DNA of 64,000 bases from Kaistia geumhonensis (GTDB lineage Bacteria; Pseudomonadota; Alphaproteobacteria; Rhizobiales; Kaistiaceae), in NCBI RefSeq assembly GCF_030815145.1, contig NZ_JAUSWJ010000001.1:1488001-1552000 (forward strand). Reading direction: 5' to 3'. Below the pieces are notes generated by a model, which was not told where the DNA came from, did no database searches, and was given only the letters and a program-made list of their open reading frames with translations. Below are positions 32,905 through 41,929 of this stretch, one piece after another (within the stretch, counting starts at the first letter, position 1; the number at the start of each line of letters is the position of its first letter). Made by a program: the position numbers and the translations under genes.

Positions 32905-33627
32905 ATGACGGCGCGCGTCTATCTCTCCGAAGCGAAGCGGCTGCTCGACGAAGCCGCCACCCGTGAAGCGGCCGCCGTCGAGGCCGCGGCGGCGGTCGCC
33001 GCCGGCAAGGTCGCGGCGGGCGGCCTCATCTACATTTTCGGCACCGGCCATTCGCATCTCATGGCCGAGGAAGGACATTTCCGCGCCGGCGGGCTCGCCT
33101 GCGTGGTGCCGGTTCTCGCCTCGGCGGTGATGCTGCACGAAGGCGCGATGGCGAGCACGCAGATGGAGCGGCTCAGCGGCCTCGCCGAGATCGTGCTCGG
33201 CCGCTATCCGATCGGCCCCGGCGACGTCCTCGTCGTGTTCTCGACCTCCGGCGTCAACGCCGCGCCGGTCGAGGCGGCCCGCTTCGGCAAGGCGCGCGGT
33301 GCCACCGTGATCGCAGTCACGTCGGTTGCCTATTCGACCGCCGCCGCCAATGGGCGCGAGCGGATCGCCGACGTCGCCGATTTCGTCTTCGACAATGGCG
33401 CGCCGGCCGGTGACGCGGTCACGACGCTCGCCTCGGGACTGACGGCCGGCCCGGTCTCGACCGTGATCGGCGCGGCGCTGCTCAACGCATTTCTCGTCGA
33501 GGTCGCCGCCGACCTCGAAAAACAGGGCCACCCCGCTCCCGTCTATCAAAGCGCCAATATGCCGGGGGCGGTGGAGAACAACGCGAAGCTCACCGAGATC
33601 TACAAGGCGCGCAATCCGCATCTTTGA
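32905..33627 (+). CDS. SIS-domain sugar isomerase-like protein (UPF0309 type)
   Basis: A 240-residue protein with a sugar-isomerase (SIS) fold. GLIYIFGTGHSHLMAEEGHF (about 40-59) holds the phosphosugar-binding loop GTGHS. VVFSTSGVNAAPVEAARF carries the second SIS signature STSG. The C-terminus HPAPVYQSANMPGAVENN matches the UPF0309 group. Such proteins isomerise or bind phosphosugars, especially amino-sugar or keto-sugar phosphates. It follows the GntR gene by 9 bp and precedes a sugar-binding protein, so it likely acts on the imported sugar after phosphorylation. Confidence 0.82.
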   Translation: MTARVYLSEAKRLLDEAATREAAAVEAAAAVAAGKVAAGGLIYIFGTGHSHLMAEEGHFRAGGLACVVPVLASAVMLHEGAMASTQMERLSGLAEIVLGRYPIGPGDVLVVFSTSGVNAAPVEAARFGKARGATVIAVTSVAYSTAAANGRERIADVADFVFDNGAPAGDAVTTLASGLTAGPVSTVIGAALLNAFLVEVAADLEKQGHPAPVYQSANMPGAVENNAKLTEIYKARNPHL

Positions 33628-33656
33628 CGAGAGCGGCAAATCCAGAGGGAAAGACC

Positions 33657-34940
33657 ATGCGTTTCAAGGGACATGCACTGGCCGGCGCGATGGCGCTGAC
33701 CGTTTTCGGCGCCCTGCCGGCGCTCGCGGTGACCGAGGTCAAGATCTGGCACATGGAGCAGCCGCCGCATCGCGTGCAGCGCGTGCAGGAGCTGATCGAC
33801 GCCTTCAACGCCGCCAACCCCGACATCAAGGTCAGCCAGGAGCCGCAGAGCTGGGGCGAGGTCTATGCCAAGGTCCCGGCATCGATCGCCGCAGGCAACC
33901 AGCCAGACATCCTGTTCGCGATCCCGGACTTCACGACCGTCATCCGCAAGGTCGACAAACTCGAGTCGGTGGCCGACTTCGTGAAGGAACTCGACGCCAA
34001 GCACCATTTCATCCCCGCGACCGTCGAGCCCTACAGCTATGACGGCGGCGTCTGGGCGGTGCCGCTCTACAATATGAGCCTCAACTACTGGTACCACAAG
34101 AAGGCCTTCGCCGACGCCGGCATCGAGGCCCCGAAGACCTGGACCGAGTGGAAGTCGGCGGCCGAGAAGCTCTCCAAGGACGGCGTGTTCGGCGTCGGCC
34201 TGCCGGCCAACAAGCAGCTCTACACCGACCAGACGACCTATGCCGTCATGGTCAACAACGGCGCTTCCGAACTCTTCAACGCCGACGGCACGCTGCGCTT
34301 CGACAATCCGAAGACCGTCGAGTCCTATGCCTTCTACAAGGATCTCTACAAGTATTCCTCGCCCGACGCGGCCAACTGGACCTGGGGCGAGGCCGAAGCC
34401 TGCTTCGCTTCCGAGAACTGCGCCTCCATCCTGCAGTTCACCGTGATCAGCACCTATGACCAGCAGGGCGGCGGTGATCCGTCCCAGCTCGGCATCGCGG
34501 CGGTTCCCCATGCCGACGACCAGAAGGACTCGGCCACGATCGCCTATTCCAACGCGGCGATCATCCTTGCGAAGGATGCGGCTAAGCGCGACGCGGCGAA
34601 GAAGTTCATCGCCTATCTGCTCGAGCCGGAAACCTACGGCAAGTTCCTGACCATGGAGCCGGGCCTCTTCCTGCCCGTGACCGCGGACGGTGCCAAGTCG
34701 GCGAGCTTCTGGAGCGATCCGCTCGTCGTGAAGTACAAGCCGCAGGTCGAGCAGATGATCGCGAACTCCGCCAACGGCAAGCTGTTCGGCTTCACCGACG
34801 GCCGCGTCTTCCCGGCGATCGGCCCGATCTCAGCCCAGAACATCCTGGCCGAAACACTTCAGAAGGTCGTCGTCAACGGCGAGGATCCGGCCGCTGCCGT
34901 CAAGGCTGGCCAGGCCGCGATGGAAGCTGCGACCAAGTAA
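33657..34940 (+). CDS. ABC transporter extracellular sugar-binding protein
   Basis: A 427-residue family 1 solute-binding protein. The signal peptide is MRFKGHALAGAMALTVFGAL then PALA before VTEVKIWHME. SBP_bac_1 features are ELIDAFNAANPDIKV, YDGGVWAVPLYNMSLNYWYH and KKFIAYLLEPETYGKF. Many Trp and Tyr residues suit a carbohydrate pocket, but the sugar cannot be deduced. AGAGGGAAAG precedes the ATG at 33657. It is 29 bp after the SIS gene. Two stem-loops follow, consistent with higher expression than the permeases. Confidence 0.9.
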   Translation: MRFKGHALAGAMALTVFGALPALAVTEVKIWHMEQPPHRVQRVQELIDAFNAANPDIKVSQEPQSWGEVYAKVPASIAAGNQPDILFAIPDFTTVIRKVDKLESVADFVKELDAKHHFIPATVEPYSYDGGVWAVPLYNMSLNYWYHKKAFADAGIEAPKTWTEWKSAAEKLSKDGVFGVGLPANKQLYTDQTTYAVMVNNGASELFNADGTLRFDNPKTVESYAFYKDLYKYSSPDAANWTWGEAEACFASENCASILQFTVISTYDQQGGGDPSQLGIAAVPHADDQKDSATIAYSNAAIILAKDAAKRDAAKKFIAYLLEPETYGKFLTMEPGLFLPVTADGAKSASFWSDPLVVKYKPQVEQMIANSANGKLFGFTDGRVFPAIGPISAQNILAETLQKVVVNGEDPAAAVKAGQAAMEAATK

Positions 34941-34955
34941 TGCCAACCGGCTGAA

Positions 34956-35032
34956 GGCGGGGCCTCCCCACAAGCAACCCCGCCTGACGATCCTCACCCC
35001 GGCCGCCGTCGAACACGACGACCGGGGTGAGG
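34956..35032 (+). repeat. Two stem-loops between the binding-protein and permease genes
   Basis: First stem: GGCGGGG (34956-34962) with CCCCGCC (34978-34984). Second stem: CCTCACCCCGG (34992-35002) with CCGGGGTGAGG (35022-35032), a perfect 11 bp with further pairing GTCG/CGAC inside the loop. Neither has a T-run. Structures at this place are known in ABC operons (for example REP elements after malE) to protect the binding-protein message. The second element resembles rhizobial intergenic palindromes. Confidence 0.6.
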
Positions 35033-35084
35033 GCCAAATCCCCTCCCGCCGGGCATTCCGGCAACCGAAGACGAAGGCTCCGCG

Positions 35085-35987
35085 GTGGCATCGCACAATC
35101 CCTCGCGCGCGAAGTCGGGAGACGGCCGGCTCGCGCTTCTCCTGCTGGCGCTGCCGCTCGGCCTTCTCGCCGCCACGCTGGTCGTCCCGATGATCTCGGC
35201 AGTGAACATCTCGCTGCACGACATCCGCGTCATCGGCTCCGAAGGACCGTTTTCCGGCCTCGACAACTATGCCCGCGTGCTCACCGCCGGCAGCTTCTGG
35301 CATGCGTTGGGCGTTTCCGCCCTGTGGGTCGTCGGCAACGCGCTGGTACAGACCGTCCTCGCCGTGCTCGCGGCGCTGGTCCTCAACGAGAAATTCCCCG
35401 GCGTGCGCATCGCGCGGATCTGGATCATCCTCACCTGGATCATCCCGACCGTCGTCGTCGTCATCATCTGGCGCTGGATGCTGTCGCCCTCGGGCGGCAT
35501 GATCAATCCGTTCCTGATCAGCATCGGTCTCATCGACCGTCCGATCGGCTTCTTCTCCAGCGGCCCCATGGCGTTGGCGAGTCTCATCCTCATCAATTCC
35601 TGGCGCTGGTTTCCCTTCGTCGCGATCATGCTGCTGGCCGGCTTGCAACGCATTCCAGCCGATCTCTACGAGGCGGCGGCGGTCGACGGCGCCGGTCCGA
35701 TTGCGCGCTTCCGGGCCATCACATGGCCGCTGTTGCAGCCGACGCTGCTGGTGCTGACCGTGATGGGCACGCTGCTGTCCTTCAACGTCTTCGACATCAT
35801 CTGGCTGCTGACCGCCGGCGGCCCGGCCGGCGCAAGCGAGACGCTGCCCGTCCTCATCTACGAGACGGCTTTCAAGGCCTACCGGATGGGCGATGCAGCG
35901 GCAATGTCGGTCGTCGCCAGCCTGATGATGATCGGTCTCGCGATCCTGCTCATCGACCGCCTCGCGCCGAAGGAGACCGGTCGATGA
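35085..35987 (+). CDS. Sugar ABC transporter permease (MalF-like)
   Basis: A 300-residue inner-membrane permease with about six membrane segments, from LALLLLALPLGLLAATLVV to VVASLMMIGLAILLI. The ATPase-docking EAA loop is LYEAAAVDGAGPIARFRAIT (about 199-218). It starts with GTG at 35085 behind CGAAGG. It overlaps the next permease by ATGA, so the two should form a heterodimer. Confidence 0.88.
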   Translation: MASHNPSRAKSGDGRLALLLLALPLGLLAATLVVPMISAVNISLHDIRVIGSEGPFSGLDNYARVLTAGSFWHALGVSALWVVGNALVQTVLAVLAALVLNEKFPGVRIARIWIILTWIIPTVVVVIIWRWMLSPSGGMINPFLISIGLIDRPIGFFSSGPMALASLILINSWRWFPFVAIMLLAGLQRIPADLYEAAAVDGAGPIARFRAITWPLLQPTLLVLTVMGTLLSFNVFDIIWLLTAGGPAGASETLPVLIYETAFKAYRMGDAAAMSVVASLMMIGLAILLIDRLAPKETGR

Positions 35988-36811
35988 AGCGCGGGCTTCC
36001 CGGCACGCTGGTGTTAGTCCTTTCGCTCGCCGTGCTGGCGGCGCTCGTGCTGCTGCCGATGTGGCTGGTCGGCTCGTCGTCGTTCAAGCTACCGCGCGAG
36101 ATCATCAGCCGCTTTCCGACCTTCTTCCCGCACAGCTTCACGCTGCAGCACTATCAGAAGCTGCTCGGCACCTCGGCCTTTCCGACCTATTTCGTGAATT
36201 CGACGCTGGTCGCGGCCTGCTCCGCCTTCGTCACCGTCGTGCTGGCGACCCTCGCCGGCTACGCGTTCTTCCGTCTCGAATTCCGGGGGCGCGACTTCCT
36301 CTACCGGCTGATCATGGTCGCCTATGCGTTCCCGTCGATCGTGATCCTGATCCCGATCTATCTGATGTTCGCCAAGGTCGGACTGATCGACACGGACCTC
36401 GCGCTCGTCGTCGTCAACGTCACCTTCGCCCTGCCCTTCTCGATCTGGATGATGCGCACCTTCTTCGCCTCGCTGCCGCGCGAGCTCGAGGAAGCGGCCG
36501 CCATCGACGGTGCGTCACGGCTGGCGACGGCGCTCTACATTCTCGTGCCGCTGCTGCGCCCCGGCATCGCGGCCATCGCGATCTTCGCTTTCGTATCGAG
36601 CTGGACGGAATATCTGTTCGCCTCGGTGCTCATCATCTCCGATGCGAAGCGGACGCTTCCGGTGGGCCTCTCGGGCATCATCGGGCAGTACCAGATCGAC
36701 TGGGGCCTGCTGCTGGCCGGTGCCTCGCTGTCGATCCTGCCGGTCGTGATCTTCTTCGGCTTCGTCGGTCGCTGGTTCGTTGCCGGCCTCACGGAAGGCG
36801 CGGTGAAATAG
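35984..36811 (+). CDS. Sugar ABC transporter permease (MalG-like)
   Basis: A 275-residue permease with about six membrane helices. The EAA loop reads LEEAAAIDGASRLATALYIL (about 170-189). The N-terminal MWLVGSSSFKLPREI and the C-terminal GRWFVAGLTEGAVK are characteristic of MalG-type partners, the latter end being conserved in this family. The start overlaps the stop of the first permease. No ATPase gene follows; the next gene is a sugar kinase 40 bp on. Confidence 0.88.
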   Translation: MKRGLPGTLVLVLSLAVLAALVLLPMWLVGSSSFKLPREIISRFPTFFPHSFTLQHYQKLLGTSAFPTYFVNSTLVAACSAFVTVVLATLAGYAFFRLEFRGRDFLYRLIMVAYAFPSIVILIPIYLMFAKVGLIDTDLALVVVNVTFALPFSIWMMRTFFASLPRELEEAAAIDGASRLATALYILVPLLRPGIAAIAIFAFVSSWTEYLFASVLIISDAKRTLPVGLSGIIGQYQIDWGLLLAGASLSILPVVIFFGFVGRWFVAGLTEGAVK

Positions 36812-36851
36812 CGCCTTGCCGGCCTCCCGCGGCGCCCCGACACTCAGGTTC

Positions 36852-38342
36852 ATGATGAGCGCAGCAGTCCTCGGCATCGATATCGGCACCTCCTCGGTCA
36901 AGGCCGTGCTCGTCGACCGCGACGCCCGGGTCCTTGCCACGGGCCGCGCGGCCTATCCGACGCGTCAGCCGCGCGACGGCTGGTCGGAGCAGGAGCCCGG
37001 GGACTGGATCGCTTCTGCCGTCGCCGCGACCCGCGCCGCCCTCGCCGGTCGCGACGAGCCTGTCGAGGCGATCTCGCTCTCCGGCCATATGAGCGCACCG
37101 GTGCTCGTCGATGGCGAGGGGCGCGCCCTCGGTCCCTGCCACACCATCACCGACCGGCGTTCGGCGGCCGAAGCGGAAGCGATTCCGGAGGGCATCGTCG
37201 CCGCCCTCGCCGCGTCGTCCGGCAATCTGCCTGCGACACATCTCATCCTGCCGAAGCTCCTCTGGTGGAAAGAGCATCATTCGGAGGTCTGGGCGCGCGC
37301 GGCGACGATCCTGATGCCGAAGGATGTCGTGCGCCATTTCCTGACCGGTGTCGTCGGCAGCGATCCGACCGATTCCGGCAACACCATGCTGTTCGACCCT
37401 GTCCGGTGGGACTGGAACCGGACGCTCGCTGAAGAGGCCGGTATCGATCCGGCGAAACTCGCGCCGCTGGGCCGCTCGGAAACGATCGCAGGACCGCTGC
37501 TTCCCTCGGCCGCTGCCCTGCTCGGCCTCCCCGCCGGCATTTCCGTCGTGACCGGCGCGGCCGACATGGCGGCGACGCTTCTTGCGACGGGCATCGATCT
37601 TGCGGACGACGTCGCGCTCACGATCGGCACCAGCGCCACGGTGATCGCCGGGCTGTCGCGGGTTGAGCCGGCGCTGCTCGGCGCAATGAACATCAATGTC
37701 TCGCTCGACCGCGGCGTTCTCTACGCGATCGGCTCGCATTTCGGCGGCGGCGGCGCGCTCAACTGGCTCGCGAGCGTCGCGACCGGCACGGCCGAGCCGG
37801 ATCCCGCCTGGTTCGGTCCGGTGACGGCGGAGGCGACGGGCGTGCCGCGCGGCAGCGAGGGCCTCGTCTTCCTGCCCTATCTCTCCGGCGCCGGCAGCCC
37901 CGCTTTCGACACCGAGGCACGCGGCGCCTTTCTCGGCCTCTCCATGAAGCATGGGCGCGGCCATATGCTGAGCGCCATCGTCGAAGGCGTCACGACCGAT
38001 GTTGCGGAGAGCATCGCGCTGCTCGCCTCGGTCGGCGGGCGCAAGCGCATCGTCTTCACCGGCGGCGGCTCGCGCATCCCGTTCTGGACGGCATTGCTCG
38101 CCGATGTGACCGGCCTTCCAGTCGTCAATTCCGCGGTCGCAGACGCCTCGGCGCTCGGGGCCGCTCTGATCGCGGGCGTCGGCATCGGCTGGTTCGACGG
38201 CAGCTTCGCGGTGGCACGAGCTCTGGTGGCGCCGCGGGCGGCCGCCGTCCCTCCGGCCGATCCGGCCTCGGGCGCAATGCTCGCCGCGCGCTTCCGCCGC
38301 GCCCGCGCCGCCCGCCGGCTCGACCTCCTGCCCGAAGTCTGA
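36852..38342 (+). CDS. FGGY-family carbohydrate kinase (xylulokinase-like)
   Basis: A 496-residue FGGY kinase. The N-terminal domain starts VLGIDIGTSSVKAVLVDRDA (phosphate loop, about 6-25) and includes ISLSGHMSAPVLVD. The C-terminal domain has LTIGTSATVIAG, GSEGLVFLPYLSGAGSPAFD and the family motif ending RIVFTGGGSRIPFW. It resembles xylulokinases in layout but lacks evidence for D-xylulose as substrate; another ketose or amino-sugar derivative is possible. It closes the GntR-SIS-ABC operon and should trap the imported sugar as its phosphate. Confidence 0.86.
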   Translation: MMSAAVLGIDIGTSSVKAVLVDRDARVLATGRAAYPTRQPRDGWSEQEPGDWIASAVAATRAALAGRDEPVEAISLSGHMSAPVLVDGEGRALGPCHTITDRRSAAEAEAIPEGIVAALAASSGNLPATHLILPKLLWWKEHHSEVWARAATILMPKDVVRHFLTGVVGSDPTDSGNTMLFDPVRWDWNRTLAEEAGIDPAKLAPLGRSETIAGPLLPSAAALLGLPAGISVVTGAADMAATLLATGIDLADDVALTIGTSATVIAGLSRVEPALLGAMNINVSLDRGVLYAIGSHFGGGGALNWLASVATGTAEPDPAWFGPVTAEATGVPRGSEGLVFLPYLSGAGSPAFDTEARGAFLGLSMKHGRGHMLSAIVEGVTTDVAESIALLASVGGRKRIVFTGGGSRIPFWTALLADVTGLPVVNSAVADASALGAALIAGVGIGWFDGSFAVARALVAPRAAAVPPADPASGAMLAARFRRARAARRLDLLPEV

Positions 38343-38450
38343 GCAGCCCGACCTACTCCCGGCCGGCACCGACCCGCGCCGCTGGCCACGGCCGAGGCGC
38401 GACGACGGGCCGTCTCGCCACGCCAGGGCGGGAGCACTACTGTTCTCGGC

Positions 38451-39830
38451 ATGGACCCGTTTCGTCGCAATGCCTGTCCGAGCCTCGCCGCGCCGATGCG
38501 CACCGGCGACGGCTGGCTGGCGCGCCTTCCGCCGCTTAACCGGCCGATGACCCCGTCGATGCTGGCTGCGCTGGCCTCGGCCGCCGAGCGGCACGGCAAC
38601 GGCCTCGTCGAGATTTCGAAGCGCGGCAATCTTCAGCTGCGCGGTCTCGCGGAAACCGGCGCCGGTCCGCTGGCTGCCGATCTCGCAGCCGCCGGCTTCG
38701 ATCTCGACGAAGGCATCCCGATCAGCATCGACCCGCTGGCGTCGATCGCAGGCATCGACGCAGCGGCGATAGTGCATGAGCTGCATCGCCGCATCCAAGA
38801 TGCCGGTCTCTCGAAGAACCTGGCGCCAAAATTCACCATCGTGCTCGATCTCGGCTCGCCGCTGGCACCGCAGGGCCTCTCGGCCGATCTTCGCCTCGCC
38901 TTCCGCACGGGGCGGGTGGCCATCGGCCTCGGCGGCGGCGATGCCCGGGAGGCGAACTGGATCGGCTGGGTCGCTGCGGAACGGGCAGTCGACGCCGCGC
39001 TTGCCCTTCTGGAGGCGCTGGCGACACGAGGGCCCGGCGTGCGACTGCGGGGGCCGGGCGGACTGGCGGACGAGCCGGCGATGGCGGCCGCGGTCGGGGG
39101 GCTTTCCGACGTCTCCTTCGCGCCCTCTATCGCAGCGACAGCCGCCGCGATCGGCCCGATCAAGGGATACGACGTCGCTGTGCAGGGCATCGCCTTTCCC
39201 TTCGGTCAGTCGGATGCCGTCGCCCTGCATGAACTCGCGGCGGCCGCCTCCCGATGCGGCCTTGCCGCATTCGCGCCGGCGCCCGAACGGACGCTGCTCC
39301 TCGCCGGCTCACCAGAGGCAGTCGCAGCGACGCTCGCCGTGGCGGCGCGGCTCGGCTTCGTTACCGAGGCGTCCGATCCCCGCCGCTTCATTGCCGCCTG
39401 CATCGGCAGCGAAGGCTGCGCCTCGGGTCGCATCCCGGCGCGACTCATGGCGGATACCGCAGCCGCAGCGCTCGCTCCGCTCCTCGACGGGTCGTTCACG
39501 CTGCATCTCTCCGGCTGCGCCAAGGGTTGCGCTCATCCTGAGCCGGCCAAGATCGCGCTCGTCGGAGTCGACAACGGGGCGGGACTCGTGCTTGACGGAC
39601 TGGCACGCGACGCGCCCCTCGGAATCGCGCCGGGTTCCAGACTGCTCGGCGGCCTGGGCCGCCTGGCGGCGATGGCTGCGACGAAGCTTCCGGGAACGTC
39701 GGCGCGCGCGGCTTTGGACAGCATGGAACGGGCCGGCATCCTCGGCGCGATGACCGGAGAGACGGCAGGTGACGACGACGACCGAGGAGAGAGCCGAGAC
39801 GAGCCCCGTGACGCACGACTATCTGCGTGA
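38451..39830 (+). CDS. cobG: Precorrin-3B synthase
   Basis: A 459-residue sirohaem/[4Fe-4S] protein of the nitrite/sulfite reductase ferredoxin-like family. GLVEISKRGNLQLRGL in the N-terminal repeat and ACIGSEGCASGRIPAR plus LHLSGCAKGCAHPEPAKIAL hold the cluster Cys residues. CobG hydroxylates precorrin-3A with O2, which marks the aerobic cobalamin route. The last ~20 residues (DDDDRGESRDEPRDARLSA) are charged and overlap cobH by 62 bases. The 108 bp upstream shows no cobalamin riboswitch that I can recognise. Confidence 0.88.
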   Translation: MDPFRRNACPSLAAPMRTGDGWLARLPPLNRPMTPSMLAALASAAERHGNGLVEISKRGNLQLRGLAETGAGPLAADLAAAGFDLDEGIPISIDPLASIAGIDAAAIVHELHRRIQDAGLSKNLAPKFTIVLDLGSPLAPQGLSADLRLAFRTGRVAIGLGGGDAREANWIGWVAAERAVDAALALLEALATRGPGVRLRGPGGLADEPAMAAAVGGLSDVSFAPSIAATAAAIGPIKGYDVAVQGIAFPFGQSDAVALHELAAAASRCGLAAFAPAPERTLLLAGSPEAVAATLAVAARLGFVTEASDPRRFIAACIGSEGCASGRIPARLMADTAAAALAPLLDGSFTLHLSGCAKGCAHPEPAKIALVGVDNGAGLVLDGLARDAPLGIAPGSRLLGGLGRLAAMAATKLPGTSARAALDSMERAGILGAMTGETAGDDDDRGESRDEPRDARLSA

Positions 39831-40437
39831 CGGCGCGGCGATCTACGAGCGATCCTTCGCCATCATCCGCGCCGAGGCCGATCTGTCACGGTTCGCGCCG
39901 CTCGAGGCGCATGTTGCCGTGCGCATGATCCACGCCGCCGGGCTCGTCCCGCTCGCCGAGGTCATCCGCTTCGGTCTCGGCTTCGCCGATGCGGCCCGCG
40001 CCGCGCTCATGGCCGGCGCACCGGTCCTCTGCGATTCCGAGATGGTCGAGCGCGGCATCACGCGGGCGCGGCTTCCCGCAGGCAACGACGTCGTCTGCAC
40101 GCTGCGCGACCCGCGCACCGCCGCGCTGGCCGAACGCCTTGGAACGACCCGCTCCGCCGCGGCGATCGAGCTCTGGGGCGAGCGGCTGGCCGGCTCGCTG
40201 GTGGTGATCGGCAATGCGCCGACCGCGCTCTTCCACCTCATCGACGCCATCGCCGCCGGCGGTCCACGCCCGGCCGCGATCATCGGCGCGCCGGTCGGCT
40301 TCGTCGGGGCGGCGGAATCGAAGGCGGCACTGGCGGAGAGCTCGATCGGCGTGCCGTGGCTCATCGTCGAGGGCCGGCTCGGCGGCAGCGCCATCGCGTC
40401 CGCCGCCGTCAATGCACTGGCGAGCGACCGGCTATGA
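39769..40437 (+). CDS. cobH: Precorrin-8X methylmutase
   Basis: A 222-residue CobH, which migrates a methyl group from C-11 to C-12 to give hydrogenobyrinate. Motifs: DYLRDGAAIYERSFAIIR at the N-terminus with the tyrosine-serine pattern, VAVRMIHAAGLV with the catalytic His, and VIGNAPTALFHLIDAI. The GTG at 39769 has GGAGAG 6 bases upstream. A second GTG at 39808 would begin directly before the conserved region and is a real alternative. ATGA overlap with cobI. Confidence 0.9.
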   Translation: MTTTTEERAETSPVTHDYLRDGAAIYERSFAIIRAEADLSRFAPLEAHVAVRMIHAAGLVPLAEVIRFGLGFADAARAALMAGAPVLCDSEMVERGITRARLPAGNDVVCTLRDPRTAALAERLGTTRSAAAIELWGERLAGSLVVIGNAPTALFHLIDAIAAGGPRPAAIIGAPVGFVGAAESKAALAESSIGVPWLIVEGRLGGSAIASAAVNALASDRL

Positions 40438-41174
40438 GCACATCTCCCGCCGGCACGGGGCGCCTCTATGGCGTCGGGGTCGGTCCCGGCGATCCGGAAC
40501 TCCTGACGCTGAAAGCCGCGCGCATCATCGACGGCGCCGATGTCGTCGCTTATTTCGCCAAGGAGGGCCGCCGCTCCAACGCCCGCACGGTCGTCGCAGG
40601 CCGTCTCGCCGGCAAGCGCGAGTTGCCGCTCGCCTATCCCGTCACCACCGAAGTCCATCGCCATGACGACGCCTATCGCGCAGCGATCGGCGGCTTCTAC
40701 AAAGAGGCGGCGGCGTCGGTGGCGGCGCTGCTCGACGAGGGGCTGACGGTCGCGGTGCTCTCGGAGGGCGATCCGCTGTTCTACGGCTCCTATATGCATC
40801 TCCATTGCCGCCTCGCCTCGCGCTATTCGACCGAGGTGGTTCCGGGTGTGACGGGCATGTCGGGGGGCTGGTCGGCGGCCGGTGCACCCATCGCCCAGGG
40901 CGACGACGTGATGACGATCCTGCCCGGCACGCTCGACGAGGCCGATCTTTCGGCGCGGCTCGCTGGTTCCGATGCCGCCGTGATCATGAAGCTCGGCCGC
41001 AACCTGCCCAAGGTCCGGCGTGCGCTCGCGAATGCGGGCTGCCTCGATCGCGCCATCTATGTCGAGCGCGCGACGACCGAAGGCGCGCTGACGATGCGGC
41101 TCTCCGACAAGGAGGATGACGACGCGCCCTATTTCTCGCTGGTGCTGGTGCCCGGATGGGAGGCGCTGCGATGA
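40434..41174 (+). CDS. cobI: Precorrin-2 C20-methyltransferase
   Basis: A 246-residue SAM-dependent tetrapyrrole methyltransferase. The family start LYGVGVGPGDPELLTLKAAR is followed by SEGDPLFYGSYMHL (SAM loop) and VPGVTGMSGGWSAAGAP. It adds the C-20 methyl to precorrin-2, an early committed step to cobalamin. Both ends overlap neighbours by ATGA (cobH upstream, cobJ downstream). Confidence 0.92.
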   Translation: MSTSPAGTGRLYGVGVGPGDPELLTLKAARIIDGADVVAYFAKEGRRSNARTVVAGRLAGKRELPLAYPVTTEVHRHDDAYRAAIGGFYKEAAASVAALLDEGLTVAVLSEGDPLFYGSYMHLHCRLASRYSTEVVPGVTGMSGGWSAAGAPIAQGDDVMTILPGTLDEADLSARLAGSDAAVIMKLGRNLPKVRRALANAGCLDRAIYVERATTEGALTMRLSDKEDDDAPYFSLVLVPGWEALR

Positions 41175-41929
41175 GCGGGCGCCTCGCCGTCATCGGGCTC
41201 GGGCCGGGCGATGCGTACCACCGGACCGCCGAGGCGGATGCCGAGCTCGCCGCCGCCGAGATGATCTATGGATATGGCCCCTATCTCGACCGCGTCGCCG
41301 ACCGCGACGGGCTGGTGAAGATCGCCTCCGACAACCGCGAGGAACTGGATCGCGCCGGCGCGGCCCTGGCGAGCGCGGCGGCCGGGCATCGCGTCGCCAT
41401 GGTCTCCGGCGGCGATCCCGGCGTCTTCGCCATGGCCGCTGCCGTCTGCGAAGCTGTCGAGAAGGGCGATCCGGCGTGGCGCGCGATCGACCTCGCCATC
41501 GTTCCCGGCGTGACGGCGATGCTCGCCGTCGCCGCGGCCGCCGGCGCGCCGCTCGGCCATGATTTCTGCGCGATCTCCCTTTCGGACAATCTCAAGCCCT
41601 GGAGCGTCGTCGAGAAGAGACTCAGCGCCGCGGCGGCGGCCGGCTTCGTGATCGCCCTCTACAATCCGATCTCCCGCGCCCGTCCGTGGCAGCTCGGCGC
41701 CGCCTTCGCGCTGTTGCGGCAGACGCTCGGCGGCGACGTCCCGGTCGTCTTCGGTCGCGCAATCGGCCGCCCCGACGCGCGACTCAGCATTGCGCCGCTC
41801 GCCGAGGCCGACGCGGAGCAGGCCGACATGGCGACGCTGGTCATCATCGGGACGGCGGAAACACGGATCGTCGAGCGGCCCGGCCTCCAGCCGCTCGTCT
41901 ATACGCCGCGCTTCTCGGGAGGCGCGTGA
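41171..41929 (+). CDS. cobJ: Precorrin-3B C17-methyltransferase
   Basis: A 252-residue tetrapyrrole methylase that methylates C-17 with ring contraction. It begins RLAVIGLGPGDAYHRTAEAD. YGYGPYLDRV and VSGGDPGVFAMAA are typical, as are VPGVTAMLAVAAAAGAPLG and the CobJ-specific CAISLSDNLKPW. It overlaps the reversed cobK at its 3' end by 31 bp. Confidence 0.92.
   Translation: MSGRLAVIGLGPGDAYHRTAEADAELAAAEMIYGYGPYLDRVADRDGLVKIASDNREELDRAGAALASAAAGHRVAMVSGGDPGVFAMAAAVCEAVEKGDPAWRAIDLAIVPGVTAMLAVAAAAGAPLGHDFCAISLSDNLKPWSVVEKRLSAAAAAGFVIALYNPISRARPWQLGAAFALLRQTLGGDVPVVFGRAIGRPDARLSIAPLAEADAEQADMATLVIIGTAETRIVERPGLQPLVYTPRFSGGA

Noticed and set aside
38343-38450. Possible cobalamin riboswitch upstream of cobG
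   Set aside because: The 108-bp spacer has GC-rich stems but I cannot find the B12-box pattern or the usual length of about 200 bases. A covariance-model search for the cobalamin riboswitch would decide.
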